Source: Halorussus limi (GTDB lineage: Archaea; Halobacteriota; Halobacteria; Halobacteriales; Haladaptataceae). Taken from it: DNA of 64,000 nt. This document shows positions 1-7,849 of the stretch, one piece after another (positions within the stretch are counted from its first letter, which is position 1; each line of letters begins with the position of its first letter). The position numbers and the translations under genes were made by a program. The notes under the pieces were generated by a model that saw nothing but the letters and a program-made list of their open reading frames with translations, did not search any database and was not told the origin of the DNA. The stretch is taken from NCBI RefSeq assembly GCF_023238205.1, contig NZ_CP096659.1:2807626-2871625 (forward strand), written 5' to 3'.

Positions 1-74
1 GCATCCTATTTTCCGTATCGCGGCCCTCGCTGTGCTGTTTTTGGCCGCGCTCCGCCGTCCGAAACCCCACAACA

Positions 75-548
75 ATGTCCACGACGCAACCCACCTCCAC
101 GACGACCGAGAGCAGTACTGACACGACCGAACCGAAGTACCGCGACGAGGAGTTCCTGCGCGAAGCCTACTGCGAGAAGGGTCTCAGCCAGCGTGAGATT
201 GCCGCGCGATGCGGCTGTAGTCGCGGGGCAATTCGTCACCACATGGACAAGTTCGACATCTCGCCGCGCTCGACGCGCTCGCCGTCCGACCGTCCCGCCA
301 ATTTTGACACGAAAGAGAATGGTTACGAACGGTGGCGGTGTCAGGCTGGCGAAACGGACGACTACGTGTACGTTCACCGCTTACTCGCCACGCTCAAGGT
401 GGACGACCTGAGCGAACTCGAAGGTATGCACGTCCATCACAAGGACGGCCATCCGTTCGACAATCGCCCTGACAACATCGAGGTCGTCAGTCCTGCCGAG
501 CATCGCCAGAAGCACGCCGACGACGAACCCCTCAAAGCCGAGCAGTAA
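75..548 (+). CDS. HTH-HNH protein (homing-type or phage-type endonuclease)
   Basis: 157 residues. After a Ser/Thr-rich head, residues ~22-62 form a helix-turn-helix with the pattern LSQREIAARCGCSRGAIRHH, suited to sequence-specific DNA binding. Residues ~95-148 match the HNH_3 endonuclease pattern: VHRLLA, then HVHHKDG, then N-x-PDNIEVV and a final H-x-x-x-H, with the histidine/asparagine metal-binding positions intact. Such HTH-HNH proteins are common on haloviruses and integrated elements, where they may cut DNA or act in packaging or homing. It lies first in the visible part of the element and points towards the integrase. Function as an active nuclease is inferred from motifs only. Confidence 0.75.
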   Translation: MSTTQPTSTTTESSTDTTEPKYRDEEFLREAYCEKGLSQREIAARCGCSRGAIRHHMDKFDISPRSTRSPSDRPANFDTKENGYERWRCQAGETDDYVYVHRLLATLKVDDLSELEGMHVHHKDGHPFDNRPDNIEVVSPAEHRQKHADDEPLKAEQ

Positions 549-709
549 CCGTTCGGAGGGCCATCTCGCCCGTCCAACCCCACACCCTACGCCGGGAGAA
601 CCGCACTCCACGCGTTTCCACGCGAGAAGCGCCCGTCCCCGCCGTTGCGCGTCGGCGTCGGTCGTGGCCTTCTCGCGTTACTGCCCGAACCAATCCCACC
701 CACCCAATC

Positions 710-916
710 ATGAGCCATCTCCAGAACCGCGAACTCATGCGAGTAATGTTTGTTGACCGAGGAATGTCTGCCCGAGAAATCGCCGACGAGACCGGCGCGA
801 ACGTCGAGACCGTCCGGCGGTGGCTCTTGAAGCACCGACTCGCTATCCGAGGCACGACTACGCACTCGTCCGACGACGACTACAACCCCGACTGGAGTCG
901 TCTCAAGCAGGACTGA
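710..916 (+). CDS. small homeodomain-like HTH protein
   Basis: 68 residues. Nearly the whole protein is one helix-turn-helix: a leading helix (LMRVMFVDRG), then MSAREIADETGANVETVRRW as the turn and recognition helix, then a short acidic tail ending in DWSRLKQD. The pattern resembles the HTH part of the upstream HNH protein (shared REIA core), so the two may be related by domain copying inside the element. It is likely a small DNA-binding regulator of the element. No promoter is obvious; 160 bases separate it from the upstream gene. Confidence 0.65.
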   Translation: MSHLQNRELMRVMFVDRGMSAREIADETGANVETVRRWLLKHRLAIRGTTTHSSDDDYNPDWSRLKQD

Positions 917-1031
917 GCGCGTCGGCGTCGGTCGGCGGCTTATCGAGTTGCCTGCGCAGAAAGAGCGAGAGCGCGTTGTGGCCGTCCCTGCGACCGGAGG
1001 GAGCGACGGCCCCGCGTGGAACTATTCCCGA

Positions 1032-2057
1032 CTACTGCCCCAGTTCGGTCCCTGCGCCGTAGGTTCGCGCGGCGTCGAGCAGGTCTTTGTCGGTGAACTG
1101 AAGGTATTTCTCGGTCGTCTCGATTTTCGAGTGACCCATGAGCTTCTGGAGTCGCCGCGTGTCCATCCCGTTTTTGATGCATTGCACGGCGTAGCTATGC
1201 CGGATAACGTGCGCCGTGATTCTGTCGTGGTCGTTGTCCTGCGCGTCGGTGTAGAGGTATTTCTGTAGCCCGGCGTTGTCGGCGGCCTTCTTTATCATCC
1301 GGTTGACGTGATTTGGGTCAATGCGCTCCGAGTGACTGGTGGGAAACAGGTAGTCGCTCCCGGCAGTTGCGAGGGCCTTACGTTCGACGTTCAGCCACCG
1401 AGTCATGGCCGTATCGAGCGACGACTGATAGCGCACGGTGCGGTTCTGGTGGGTCTTCTCGGCGTGTACGTCGATAGTGCGCCGTTCGGTGTCCAAGTCG
1501 TCAAGCTGGATGTTGACGAGTTCGCCCCGCCGAAGCCCGGTATGATACAGCAGTCGAACTATCAGGTCGTTGCGGGGAATTGGCGACGGGACGTTGTTTG
1601 CCAACTCCCTGATTTCGTCGGGTTCGAGGTACGTCGGGCCTTTCGCCTCTTGCTTTTTCTTCGTCCCGTTCTTCAATGACTCCCAATCTGACAGGTCAAG
1701 GTCTTCAATGGGGTTCTCGGTTGAGGGTAGGTCTTCGTCAATGCGGGGGTCTCGGTCAATCTCCTCAAGCTCCTGATAGAATACGGACAGGGCGGTTTCC
1801 CGAACCCCGATACTGCCGCCTGTATAGCCGCCATTCTGTAGCAGTTGTTCAAGAAAGACTTCGACGTAGCCGGTCGTAGCCTCCCAAATCGACTTCGGTT
1901 CTCGGTCATGCAGGTTTGGGTCATAGTCCTTCTCGCCGGGGTTCTCCAGCCACTCAGCGAAGTCCTGCACGACTTGCGTATAGCGGTTGGCGGTGCTGTC
2001 GGCCTTCTTGTTGGTCTGCCGGTTGTGGAACAGGGAAATGGCGGTATCGCTATCCAT
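1032..2057 (-). CDS. tyrosine recombinase / integrase of the element
   Basis: 341 residues. The N-terminal SAM-like core-binding domain covers ~1-115 and the catalytic domain ~140-335. Catalytic residues are visible: Arg in HTGLRRGEL (~R176), His and Arg in HVIRHSY (~H283, R286), His in LMGHS (~H309) and the nucleophile Tyr in TTEKYLQF (~Y318). The set is complete, so the enzyme should be active. The start is taken as the ATG at 2057, overlapping the stop of the upstream ribbon-helix-helix gene as TGATG; a GTG one codon earlier is possible. It probably integrates the element into the flavin oxidoreductase gene next to it. Confidence 0.9.
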   Translation of the reverse strand: MDSDTAISLFHNRQTNKKADSTANRYTQVVQDFAEWLENPGEKDYDPNLHDREPKSIWEATTGYVEVFLEQLLQNGGYTGGSIGVRETALSVFYQELEEIDRDPRIDEDLPSTENPIEDLDLSDWESLKNGTKKKQEAKGPTYLEPDEIRELANNVPSPIPRNDLIVRLLYHTGLRRGELVNIQLDDLDTERRTIDVHAEKTHQNRTVRYQSSLDTAMTRWLNVERKALATAGSDYLFPTSHSERIDPNHVNRMIKKAADNAGLQKYLYTDAQDNDHDRITAHVIRHSYAVQCIKNGMDTRRLQKLMGHSKIETTEKYLQFTDKDLLDAARTYGAGTELGQ

Positions 2058-2578
2058 CACTCGACCCTCCAGTAGTAGGCTTCGTCGGTCGTGCGGTGCG
2101 TGGCGTCCCTCACTTGCGCCGAGTTCGTGGCGAGTCGTTCGAGCGCGTCGCTCACGTCCGAGGTTCGCGCGCCGATTCGAGCAGACAAGTCCTCGGCGGT
2201 TGCGGCGTCGTTCTCGATTTGCGCCTCGTCGGGTTCCTGTAGTCCCGAGGGCGCGGTCGGCAGTATCTCCAGTAAGACTTGTTCGAGGTCGTAGAGTTCT
2301 TCGTCTCGGTCTTCCCGCCCGATAGCCTCCAGTTCGTCGTGCATCTCGCCGACGGTGCGCTCAAGTCGCGTGAGCGAATCGAGGACTTCCCCGCTGGCTT
2401 CGGTCGCGGGTTGGCCGTCCTCGGCGGCGGTCTGACGGCCCTCGCTGGCTATCTCTTTCTGAACTGAAAGCCGGATAAGGTGGCTGAGGCTGTTGTATTC
2501 TGGTCCTTCGGCGGCGTCTTCCCATTCAGCTTTCACGTCTTCGGCAACCCGAAAGGCGACGGTGGTTTTCTCGGCCAT
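2057..2578 (-). CDS. ribbon-helix-helix / winged-helix regulator coupled to integrase
   Basis: 173 residues from the ATG at 2578. The N-terminus (KTTVAFRVAEDVKAEWEDAA, then a helix LSHLIRLSVQKEI) has the strand-helix-helix pattern of CopG/Arc-type DNA-binding proteins. A linker follows, and residues ~125-173 look like a winged helix (TAEDLSARIGARTSDVSDAL, then a YYWRVE strand). A TATA-like box at 2622-2627 puts transcription start near 2597, downstream of the longer ATG at 2608, so 2578 is chosen. It is translationally coupled to the integrase and may be a recombination directionality factor or an integrase repressor. The same two-gene layout recurs at 44.1-45.6 kb. Confidence 0.7.
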   Translation of the reverse strand: MAEKTTVAFRVAEDVKAEWEDAAEGPEYNSLSHLIRLSVQKEIASEGRQTAAEDGQPATEASGEVLDSLTRLERTVGEMHDELEAIGREDRDEELYDLEQVLLEILPTAPSGLQEPDEAQIENDAATAEDLSARIGARTSDVSDALERLATNSAQVRDATHRTTDEAYYWRVE

Positions 2579-2609
2579 CGTATTTCGACCATCTCGGGCC
2601 GTCCCCATA

Positions 2610-2665
2610 GTGTTTGCGTTGTTTATACTGGACTGGCGAGTTGTGCCAGTACTCCTGCGACCGCG
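2610..2665. other. probable element-host junction (attR) inside the OYE gene
   Basis: Homology to Old Yellow Enzyme proteins begins at the Cys codon at 2644 (CQYS), while the frame upstream of 2614 is closed by a stop at 2608-2610. In relatives this motif is preceded by a conserved SPM and about 24 more residues. The recombination core is therefore probably within or just after the codons for CQYSC, where element and host share sequence. The matching attL is not in the window. Confidence 0.5.
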
Positions 2666-3660
2666 ACGGACTCGCCACCGACTGGCACGAGGTCCACCTC
2701 GGGAGTCGGGCCACCGGCGGCGCCGGCATCGTGATGACCGAGGCGACCGCGGTCGAACCTCGGGGCCGCATCACGCCCCACGACTTGGGTATCTGGAGCG
2801 ACGACCACGCCGACGCCCTCGCACCGGTCGCCGAGTTCATCTCGGAGCGGGGCGCGACGCCCGCCATCCAACTCGCCCACGCGGGTCGGAAGGCCAGCAA
2901 GACCCGGCCGTGGGACGGCAGCGTTCCGCTGCAACCGGACGAAGGCGGCTGGGAGACCGTGGCACCGAGCGCCGACCCCTACCCCTACGAGGAGGGCGAG
3001 GCGCGGACCCGGAAGATGGACCGCGACGACATCGAGGCGGTCACGGACGCCTTCGTCGCCGGGGCCGAGCGCGCGCTCGACGCGGGCTTCGAAATCGCGG
3101 AGGTCCACGCCGCGCACGGCTACCTGCTCCACGAGTTCCTCTCGCCGGTGACGAACCACCGCGACGACGAGTACGGCGGCGACTTCGAGTCGAGAACCCG
3201 ACTCGTCCGCGAGGTCACCGCCGCCGTCCGGGAGGTCTGGCCGGGCGACAAGCCCGTCTTCGTCCGGGTCTCGGCGACCGACTGGTTGCCCGACCGCGAG
3301 TCGTGGACCGTCGAGGACACCGCCAGACTCGCGCCGCTGCTCGCCGAGGCGGGTGCCGACCTCGTGGACGTGAGCGCCGGCGGCACCCACCCCGACCAGC
3401 AGGTCCCCCAGACGGGACCGAACTATCAGGTCCGGTACGCCGAGCGCGTCGGCGAGGCGACCGAGGCGCTGGTCGGCGCTGTCGGCGGAATCACCGAACC
3501 CAAGCAGGCCGACGCGCTGATTCGCAACGACCGCGCCGACCTCGCCATCGTCGGCCGGGAACACCTCCGGGACCCGTACTTCGCGCTCCACGCCGCCGAG
3601 GAGTTGGGCGCGACCGACCGCGTGGAATGGCCGGTCCAGTACCGGCGCGCGGCGGAGTAG
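2614..3660 (+). pseudogene. 5'-truncated NADH:flavin oxidoreductase (Old Yellow Enzyme, YqjM type)
   Basis: The frame covers all of an OYE TIM barrel except the first ~25 residues. Visible YqjM-type motifs are CQYS (flavin-modulating Cys), LAHAGRKA, VHAAHGYLLHEF (substrate-binding His pair), a YGG loop, FVRVSATDW, and VGREHLRDPYFA (phosphate-binding). Beyond the lost N-terminal strand the sequence shows no stop or frameshift. The only start-like codon is a TTG at 2614 derived from the element side, giving 12 foreign residues. The family reduces activated C=C bonds with FMN and NAD(P)H. Without the first strand, folding and flavin binding are doubtful, so I call it interrupted, although a low-level fusion product is possible. 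Confidence 0.8.
2622..2627 (-). promoter_or_regulatory. TATA box of the RHH-integrase operon
   Basis: TATAAA read on the minus strand. It lies ~27 bases before a predicted transcription start at ~2597 and sets the RHH start codon at 2578. It sits right at the element border, so expression does not need host DNA. Confidence 0.5.
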
Positions 3661-3674
3661 GTCGGCGCGAAGAA

Positions 3675-3905
3675 TCAACTCTCGGCGAGAATCTTGTGCA
3701 GGACGGCCACCGTGGCGGCCAACACGCCCAGAAGGCCGGTGAAGATACCGAGTAATCCGAGGAGTGCAAGGAGGCTCCCGACGGCAGTTGCGAACACGAA
3801 CTGACCGGCGAACATTAGCACAAATCCGCCGGCGAGAACCGCGTAGAGTTTCAGATACGCGTCTCGGGTGGCGTATTCGAGGGCGTCGCGAGCGGAGAGC
3901 GACAT
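3675..3905 (-). CDS. small two-helix membrane protein
   Basis: 76 residues from MSLSARDALEYATRDAYLKL; an ATG five codons earlier (3920) is possible. Two hydrophobic helices lie at ~20-40 (LYAVLAGGFVLMFAGQFVFA) and ~43-68 (Gly/Leu/Val-rich), followed by HKILAES. It looks like a haloarchaeal small membrane protein of unknown role. It runs convergent to the truncated OYE gene with a 14-base gap and divergent from the acetyltransferase gene. Confidence 0.6.
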   Translation of the reverse strand: MSLSARDALEYATRDAYLKLYAVLAGGFVLMFAGQFVFATAVGSLLALLGLLGIFTGLLGVLAATVAVLHKILAES

Positions 3906-4015
3906 ACTTCGGAGTGTCATGTAGATAACGAAAACCCTTCGATTCCGCGTCCGTCACTTGCCACGACGTGGCACACCGTGGCAACCTATTTGGTCGCCCC
4001 GGACGCCCCTCCGGC

Positions 4016-5212
4016 ATGGACTATCGGCCCCTTCCGGACGACCGGAAGACCCAGTTTCGGGACTACGTGCAGTACGCCTTCAGCCCCGAGGACGGCCCGC
4101 AGGACGAGTACGAGCGGGACCTCGACGAGCAACCCGGCGAGGAGCGTGCGCTGTTCGACGGCGACGAGATGCTCTGTGTCTGCGTCCACTACTGGTTTCG
4201 GACCTCGCTTCGGGGCCAGCGGTTCGAGATGCCCGGCCTGTCGGCGGTGGCGTCGCCGCCGCAACACCGACGGCAGGGGAACGTCGCCCGTCTGCTGGGC
4301 GAGTCGCTGGCGGAGTACCGCGAGCGCGGCGACTTCCTGACCGCGCTCTGGGCGTTCGAGCATCCCTTCTACGAGCGACAGGGCTGGGGGCTGGCGAACA
4401 AGTGGCTCCGCTACGAGTGCGACCCGGGCGCGCTCTCGTTCGCCAGAGACTCCCCGCTCGCCGGCGGCGAGTTCCGGAAACTGGACGAGGACGATTACGA
4501 CCGCCTCGACCCGGTTCTGGCCGCGGCGAACGAGGAGTACGAACTCACCGTCGAGCGCACCGAGGACTGGTGGCGCGAGCGCGTCTTCAGCGGATGGCGC
4601 GGCGACCCCTACGTCTACGGCTGGAAGCGCGACGGCGACCTGCGGGGGTATCTGGTCTACCGCGTCGAAGACGAGGACGAGGGCAAGCGCCTCCACGTCA
4701 GCGAGTTCGCCGCGGCGGACCGCGCGGCCCGCCTCAACTGCCTGCGATTCCTCGCCAACCACGACTCGCAGGTCGAGACCGTCACCGTCTACGCCCCGCC
4801 GGAGACCGCTCTTCTCGACGAAGTGCCGGACCCCGCGGACCTCGACTGCGAGGTGAAGGCCGGACCGATGGCCCGCATCGTGGACGTTCCGGCCGCGCTC
4901 GAGGCGCTGGACTACCCGGACGACCTCGACGCCGAGTTCACCGTCGCGGTCGAGGACCCCCTCGCGGACTGGAACGACGACGCCTTCCGGGTCGCCGTCG
5001 CGGACGGCCGCGCGACCTGCGAGCGGGTCCGCGACGGGGGAGACGCGGACGTAGCCGCTTCCGTGAGCGCGCTCTCGCAGGTCTACGTCGGCTATCACTC
5101 GGTCGGCGACGCCGAGACGTTCGCGGACCTCGACGCGCGGACGCCGGAGGCCCGCGACGCGCTCGCGGCGATGCTCCCCGAGACGGAGGTCTTCCTGAGC
5201 GAGGCGTTCTGA
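4016..5212 (+). CDS. GNAT-family N-acetyltransferase, Eis-like
   Basis: 398 residues from MDYRPLPDDRK; the frame is open 16 codons further up, but that part is arginine-rich and non-homologous-looking. The layout fits the Eis family: an N-terminal GNAT domain with the acetyl-CoA loop VASPPQHRRQGNVARLL and the typical PFYERQGWG strand, a second degenerate GNAT domain (~150-285), and a C-terminal SCP2-like domain (from ~290, AGPMARIVDVPAALEAL) ending in a carboxy-terminal FLSEAF. Eis-type enzymes acetylate amines on small molecules or proteins using acetyl-CoA. The archaeal substrate is unknown. It is a single gene with its own promoter region at ~3970-4010. Confidence 0.8.
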   Translation: MDYRPLPDDRKTQFRDYVQYAFSPEDGPQDEYERDLDEQPGEERALFDGDEMLCVCVHYWFRTSLRGQRFEMPGLSAVASPPQHRRQGNVARLLGESLAEYRERGDFLTALWAFEHPFYERQGWGLANKWLRYECDPGALSFARDSPLAGGEFRKLDEDDYDRLDPVLAAANEEYELTVERTEDWWRERVFSGWRGDPYVYGWKRDGDLRGYLVYRVEDEDEGKRLHVSEFAAADRAARLNCLRFLANHDSQVETVTVYAPPETALLDEVPDPADLDCEVKAGPMARIVDVPAALEALDYPDDLDAEFTVAVEDPLADWNDDAFRVAVADGRATCERVRDGGDADVAASVSALSQVYVGYHSVGDAETFADLDARTPEARDALAAMLPETEVFLSEAF

Positions 5213-5345
5213 GAGGCGGAAATCTGCGGAGCGCGCGAAATCGGAATCCGTGACTGCGCGAAGCGAACAGACATGCGAGTCTCGTTCACTTCGCCTCGTC
5301 TCCGGAGCGGCCAAACTCTTTACGACGCGACACGTAGGCCCGGGC

Positions 5346-6296
5346 ATGAGAGACGACCGCGACGACCGACGCGACGCGGGCGACCGGCCGACCCCCGACG
5401 ACCGGGACCCCGAACGAATCGACGAGCGAGTCGAGGACCTCGAAGCGCGGGTCAGGGAACTCCGGACCGAACTCGGCCGCCCGCCGGAGGGACCGCTCGG
5501 CCTGCCGCGCCCGCCGACGCCCCGCGAGGTGCTGTCGTTCACCGGCGAGTACGCGATTCCGACCGCCATCGCCATGCTGGAGGCCAACGTCCGGGCGCTG
5601 AAGGCGCTCCAGCAGGTCATCCGCCTGCTCGACCCCGAGCGTAGCGTCGTCGGCGAGGAGCGCGACCGACTTCAGGGTCGGGCGGCCGACGCCAGTCGCC
5701 TCACTCTCGACCGCCTCGAATCGGCGCTCGAAGACGTGGAGACGACGATTCGAGAGAGCGACCTCCCCCGCGAGGACGCGGCGCGCGACATCCTCGAAGA
5801 CGCCCGGCGAATCAACCGCGAGATTCGCGACCGGGTCGAGCGCGAGCGACAGGAGGTAGACGAGTCCCGGCGGCGCGAGCGGGACATCGACCGCGAGCGA
5901 GGCCGCGACGGCCAACGGGGGCGCGACGAGCGACCCTCCGACGACGAGCGGTCTGACGGCGACGCCGACCTGCAGGGCGGGACGACCATCGAACTCACCG
6001 ACGAGAGCGAGGACTCGGAAGACGAGGGCGACGCTGCGGACGCATCGAAGGACGACCGGGCCGAGGTGGACGTGGAGGCCGAACTCGAATCCATCAAGGA
6101 CGAGATGGAGCGGCGCCGGAACGCGGACGGTGCGTCTCCGGCGGACGCGTCCGCCGGAGACGCGACTGCGGCGGGCGAGGACGGCGACGACGAACGAGCG
6201 GACGGTTCAAGCACCGACGCGGGCGACTCTACTGCCGACGGCGCCGACGCCAGCGGTTCCGATGCGGACGGTTCCGACGCGGACGACGACGCGTAG
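5346..6296 (+). CDS. conserved haloarchaeal helical protein with acidic low-complexity tail
   Basis: 316 residues. Residues ~1-40 are charged and coiled (DRVEDLEARVRELRTEL pattern), then a Pro-rich patch leads to a conserved-looking core at ~55-100 (REVLSFTGEYAIPTAIAMLE, then KALQQVIRLLDPE) and more helices up to ~190. From ~190 to the end it is Asp/Glu/Ser/Ala-rich and probably disordered. There is no catalytic motif or membrane segment. A TTTA-type TATA element about 25 bases upstream of the ATG suggests a leaderless transcript and supports this start over a frame that is open further upstream. It ends directly against the convergent gene (6296/6297). I do not recognise the function. Confidence 0.7.
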   Translation: MRDDRDDRRDAGDRPTPDDRDPERIDERVEDLEARVRELRTELGRPPEGPLGLPRPPTPREVLSFTGEYAIPTAIAMLEANVRALKALQQVIRLLDPERSVVGEERDRLQGRAADASRLTLDRLESALEDVETTIRESDLPREDAARDILEDARRINREIRDRVERERQEVDESRRRERDIDRERGRDGQRGRDERPSDDERSDGDADLQGGTTIELTDESEDSEDEGDAADASKDDRAEVDVEAELESIKDEMERRRNADGASPADASAGDATAAGEDGDDERADGSSTDAGDSTADGADASGSDADGSDADDDA

Positions 6297-6851
6297 CTAC
6301 TCGGCCGCTCCGCCTCCGCGCCGAAGTCTGCGGTACAGTCGCCGGACCAGCGACGGGTCGGCCGTCGGGGCGCGGCCCGCGACCCACGCCGCCGTCGCGC
6401 ATCCGACGCCGAACGCGAGCATCGCGTAGTTGGCGGCGTCGTTGGTCGCGCGCACGAGGTCCAGCGAGTAGAGCGCGGGCGAAACGGGGTAAATCGGCAT
6501 CACGCCCCACGGGTTGACGAGGTCCGCGAGGAGGTGGGTGACGACCGCGAAACTCCCGAGGAAGAACGCCCAGAGCGCCCCCCGGAGCGCTTCGCGCCGC
6601 GGTCGGGCGAGGAGCGACGAGGCGACGACCAGCACGCAGAGACCGCCGACCGCCACGGCGAACCAGAGGGTGTGGGTCACGCCGCGGTGGACCAGAAACT
6701 CGAACCGGCCGTCCAAGTCGGGAAGCAGCGCGTACGAGAGGACGACGCCGCCGCCAGAGAGCGCGTCGCGGACGTACCCCCGCGAGAGTAGGGCGTACCC
6801 GACCACCGCGTAGAGCGCGAGCGCCAACCCGTAGTGGCCCGGCGGGAACAT
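6297..6851 (-). CDS. membrane-bound metal-dependent hydrolase, YdjM/DUF457 type
   Basis: 184 residues from MFPPGHYGLALALYAVVGYA; an ATG ten codons earlier is less likely. The family signature is present: an N-terminal H in a Gly-rich helix (PPGHYG), DLDG in LPDLDGRFEF, HRGVTHTLWF with paired His, and HLLADLVNPWGV later. About five transmembrane helices are visible. YdjM-type proteins are predicted membrane metallohydrolases with poorly known substrates, in bacteria linked to LexA-controlled stress. It is convergent with the upstream helical protein gene. Confidence 0.75.
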   Translation of the reverse strand: MFPPGHYGLALALYAVVGYALLSRGYVRDALSGGGVVLSYALLPDLDGRFEFLVHRGVTHTLWFAVAVGGLCVLVVASSLLARPRREALRGALWAFFLGSFAVVTHLLADLVNPWGVMPIYPVSPALYSLDLVRATNDAANYAMLAFGVGCATAAWVAGRAPTADPSLVRRLYRRLRRGGGAAE

Positions 6852-7029
6852 ACTCCGACACGGCCGCGGATTCAATGTCAATCTACCGGTTTATCAGGTG
6901 TTGGAAGTCGAACACGCTCCGACCCGGTCGGGGCGCCGGACGCGGGCGACGAGGATTCGGCGACGCGCGAGGTGACAGCCGACTGACCGACGAGACGTTG
7001 ATATCGACCGCTCGCGTAGGACGCTCGCT

Positions 7030-7275
7030 ATGATTCCGACACCGCTGTTCGGTCCCGTGCCGGGCGGGATGGAGATGATGGTAATCCTGCTGGTCGCCGT
7101 CCTGCTGTTCGGCGCGAACAAACTCCCAAAACTCGCGCGCTCGACCGGGCAAGCGATGGGCGAGTTCAAGAAGGGCCGCGAGGACATCGAACGAGACATC
7201 CGGGAGTCGGCCGCAGTCGCAGAGCGCGACGAGGCGACCGACGATGCGCTCGAAGACGAGACGGCCAACGTCTGA
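7030..7275 (+). CDS. tatA: TatA, twin-arginine translocase pore subunit
   Basis: 81 residues. It has the TatA/E layout: a short periplasmic N-end (PLFGPVPGGMEMM), one transmembrane helix (VILLVAVLLFGANKLPKLAR, including the conserved FG and the KLP hinge), an amphipathic helix (GQAMGEFKKGREDIERDIR) and an acidic tail. TatA oligomers form the conduit for folded proteins across the cytoplasmic membrane. Haloarchaea send most of their exported proteins through Tat, and several Tat substrates are in this window (8.7, 17.9, 19.6, 32.1 and 36.1 kb). An AT-rich TATA element near 7000 fits a near-leaderless start. Confidence 0.93.
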   Translation: MIPTPLFGPVPGGMEMMVILLVAVLLFGANKLPKLARSTGQAMGEFKKGREDIERDIRESAAVAERDEATDDALEDETANV

Positions 7276-7368
7276 GTTTTCGCCGGGTGACGACACTAAG
7301 ACACGAAAACCGTCCTTTTCCACGTGAAAATACGTCTCTTAGACAGCTATTTATTGTTCTCTCTCGAC

Positions 7369-7749
7369 CTACTTCCAGACCAGTCCCTCGACGGTGCCGG
7401 TCAGAACCGTCTCGCCGTCCTCGTTCTCGCAGGTGACGGCCGCCGAGAGGTCGTAGCGGTCGGTCTGCTCATCGACGGCCTCGACGGTCATCTCGCAGGT
7501 CAGCGTCTCCCCGGTATAGACCGGCTTTCGGAAGTCGAAGGTCATCGAGCGCCCGAGGACTTCCAAGTCGGCCCCGATTTTGGTCGGCATCGTCGCCGTG
7601 AGCAGGCCGTGGACCAGCAGTCGGCCGTCGTCGTCGGGTTCGAGGTGACGGGGTTGCTCGTCGCCCGAGACGTCGGCGAACTGCCGCACGTCCTCGGGCG
7701 TGAAGGTGCGCTGGAAGGTCCGGGTGTCGCCTTCTTCGGGGGGTGACAT
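7369..7749 (-). CDS. MaoC-like hotdog dehydratase
   Basis: 126 residues, a single hotdog domain, the usual size for this family. The R-hydratase pattern is visible: RTFTPEDVRQFADVSGDEQP at the start, HGLLTATMPTKIGADL (catalytic Asp/His region: the first Asp in FADVSGD and the His in LLVHGLL), then FRKPVYTGETLTCEMTV. MaoC proteins hydrate or dehydrate enoyl-CoA thioesters. The start was set at MSPPEEGD because the frame above is arginine-rich. It may share a fatty-acyl theme with the thiolase-like/DUF35 pair at 9.7-11.3 kb and the acyl-CoA synthetase at 14.7 kb, but is not in an operon with them. Confidence 0.8.
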   Translation of the reverse strand: MSPPEEGDTRTFQRTFTPEDVRQFADVSGDEQPRHLEPDDDGRLLVHGLLTATMPTKIGADLEVLGRSMTFDFRKPVYTGETLTCEMTVEAVDEQTDRYDLSAAVTCENEDGETVLTGTVEGLVWK

Positions 7750-7849
7750 GTGAGTCCGTCGTTCGGTCGCCGGGGTTGTCAGCTTCGGGGGTCGACGAGG
7801 CGTCTTTTCGTCCTCCCGTTCGCGGCGACCGAATCTCGGGGGCCGGGAG

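Larger units (their letters stand above)
1..2640. mobile_element. right end of an integrative element (provirus or ICE-like), left end outside window
   Basis: Four genes of accessory type (HTH-HNH protein, small HTH protein, tyrosine integrase, ribbon-helix-helix regulator) fill this stretch, and the next gene is a metabolic enzyme that lacks its first ~25 residues exactly where the element ends. An integrase beside the element border is the usual arrangement. The right border is inferred at about 2610-2645. The left border and the missing 5' end of the host gene should lie upstream of the window, so element size and type (virus, plasmid-like or ICE) cannot be told. Confidence 0.65.

Noticed and set aside
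640-945. 18-base sequence GCGCGTCGGCGTCGGTCG found twice (near 646 and 919)
   Set aside because: It is low-complexity CG-rich DNA beside two related small genes; too simple to call a functional repeat or att site.
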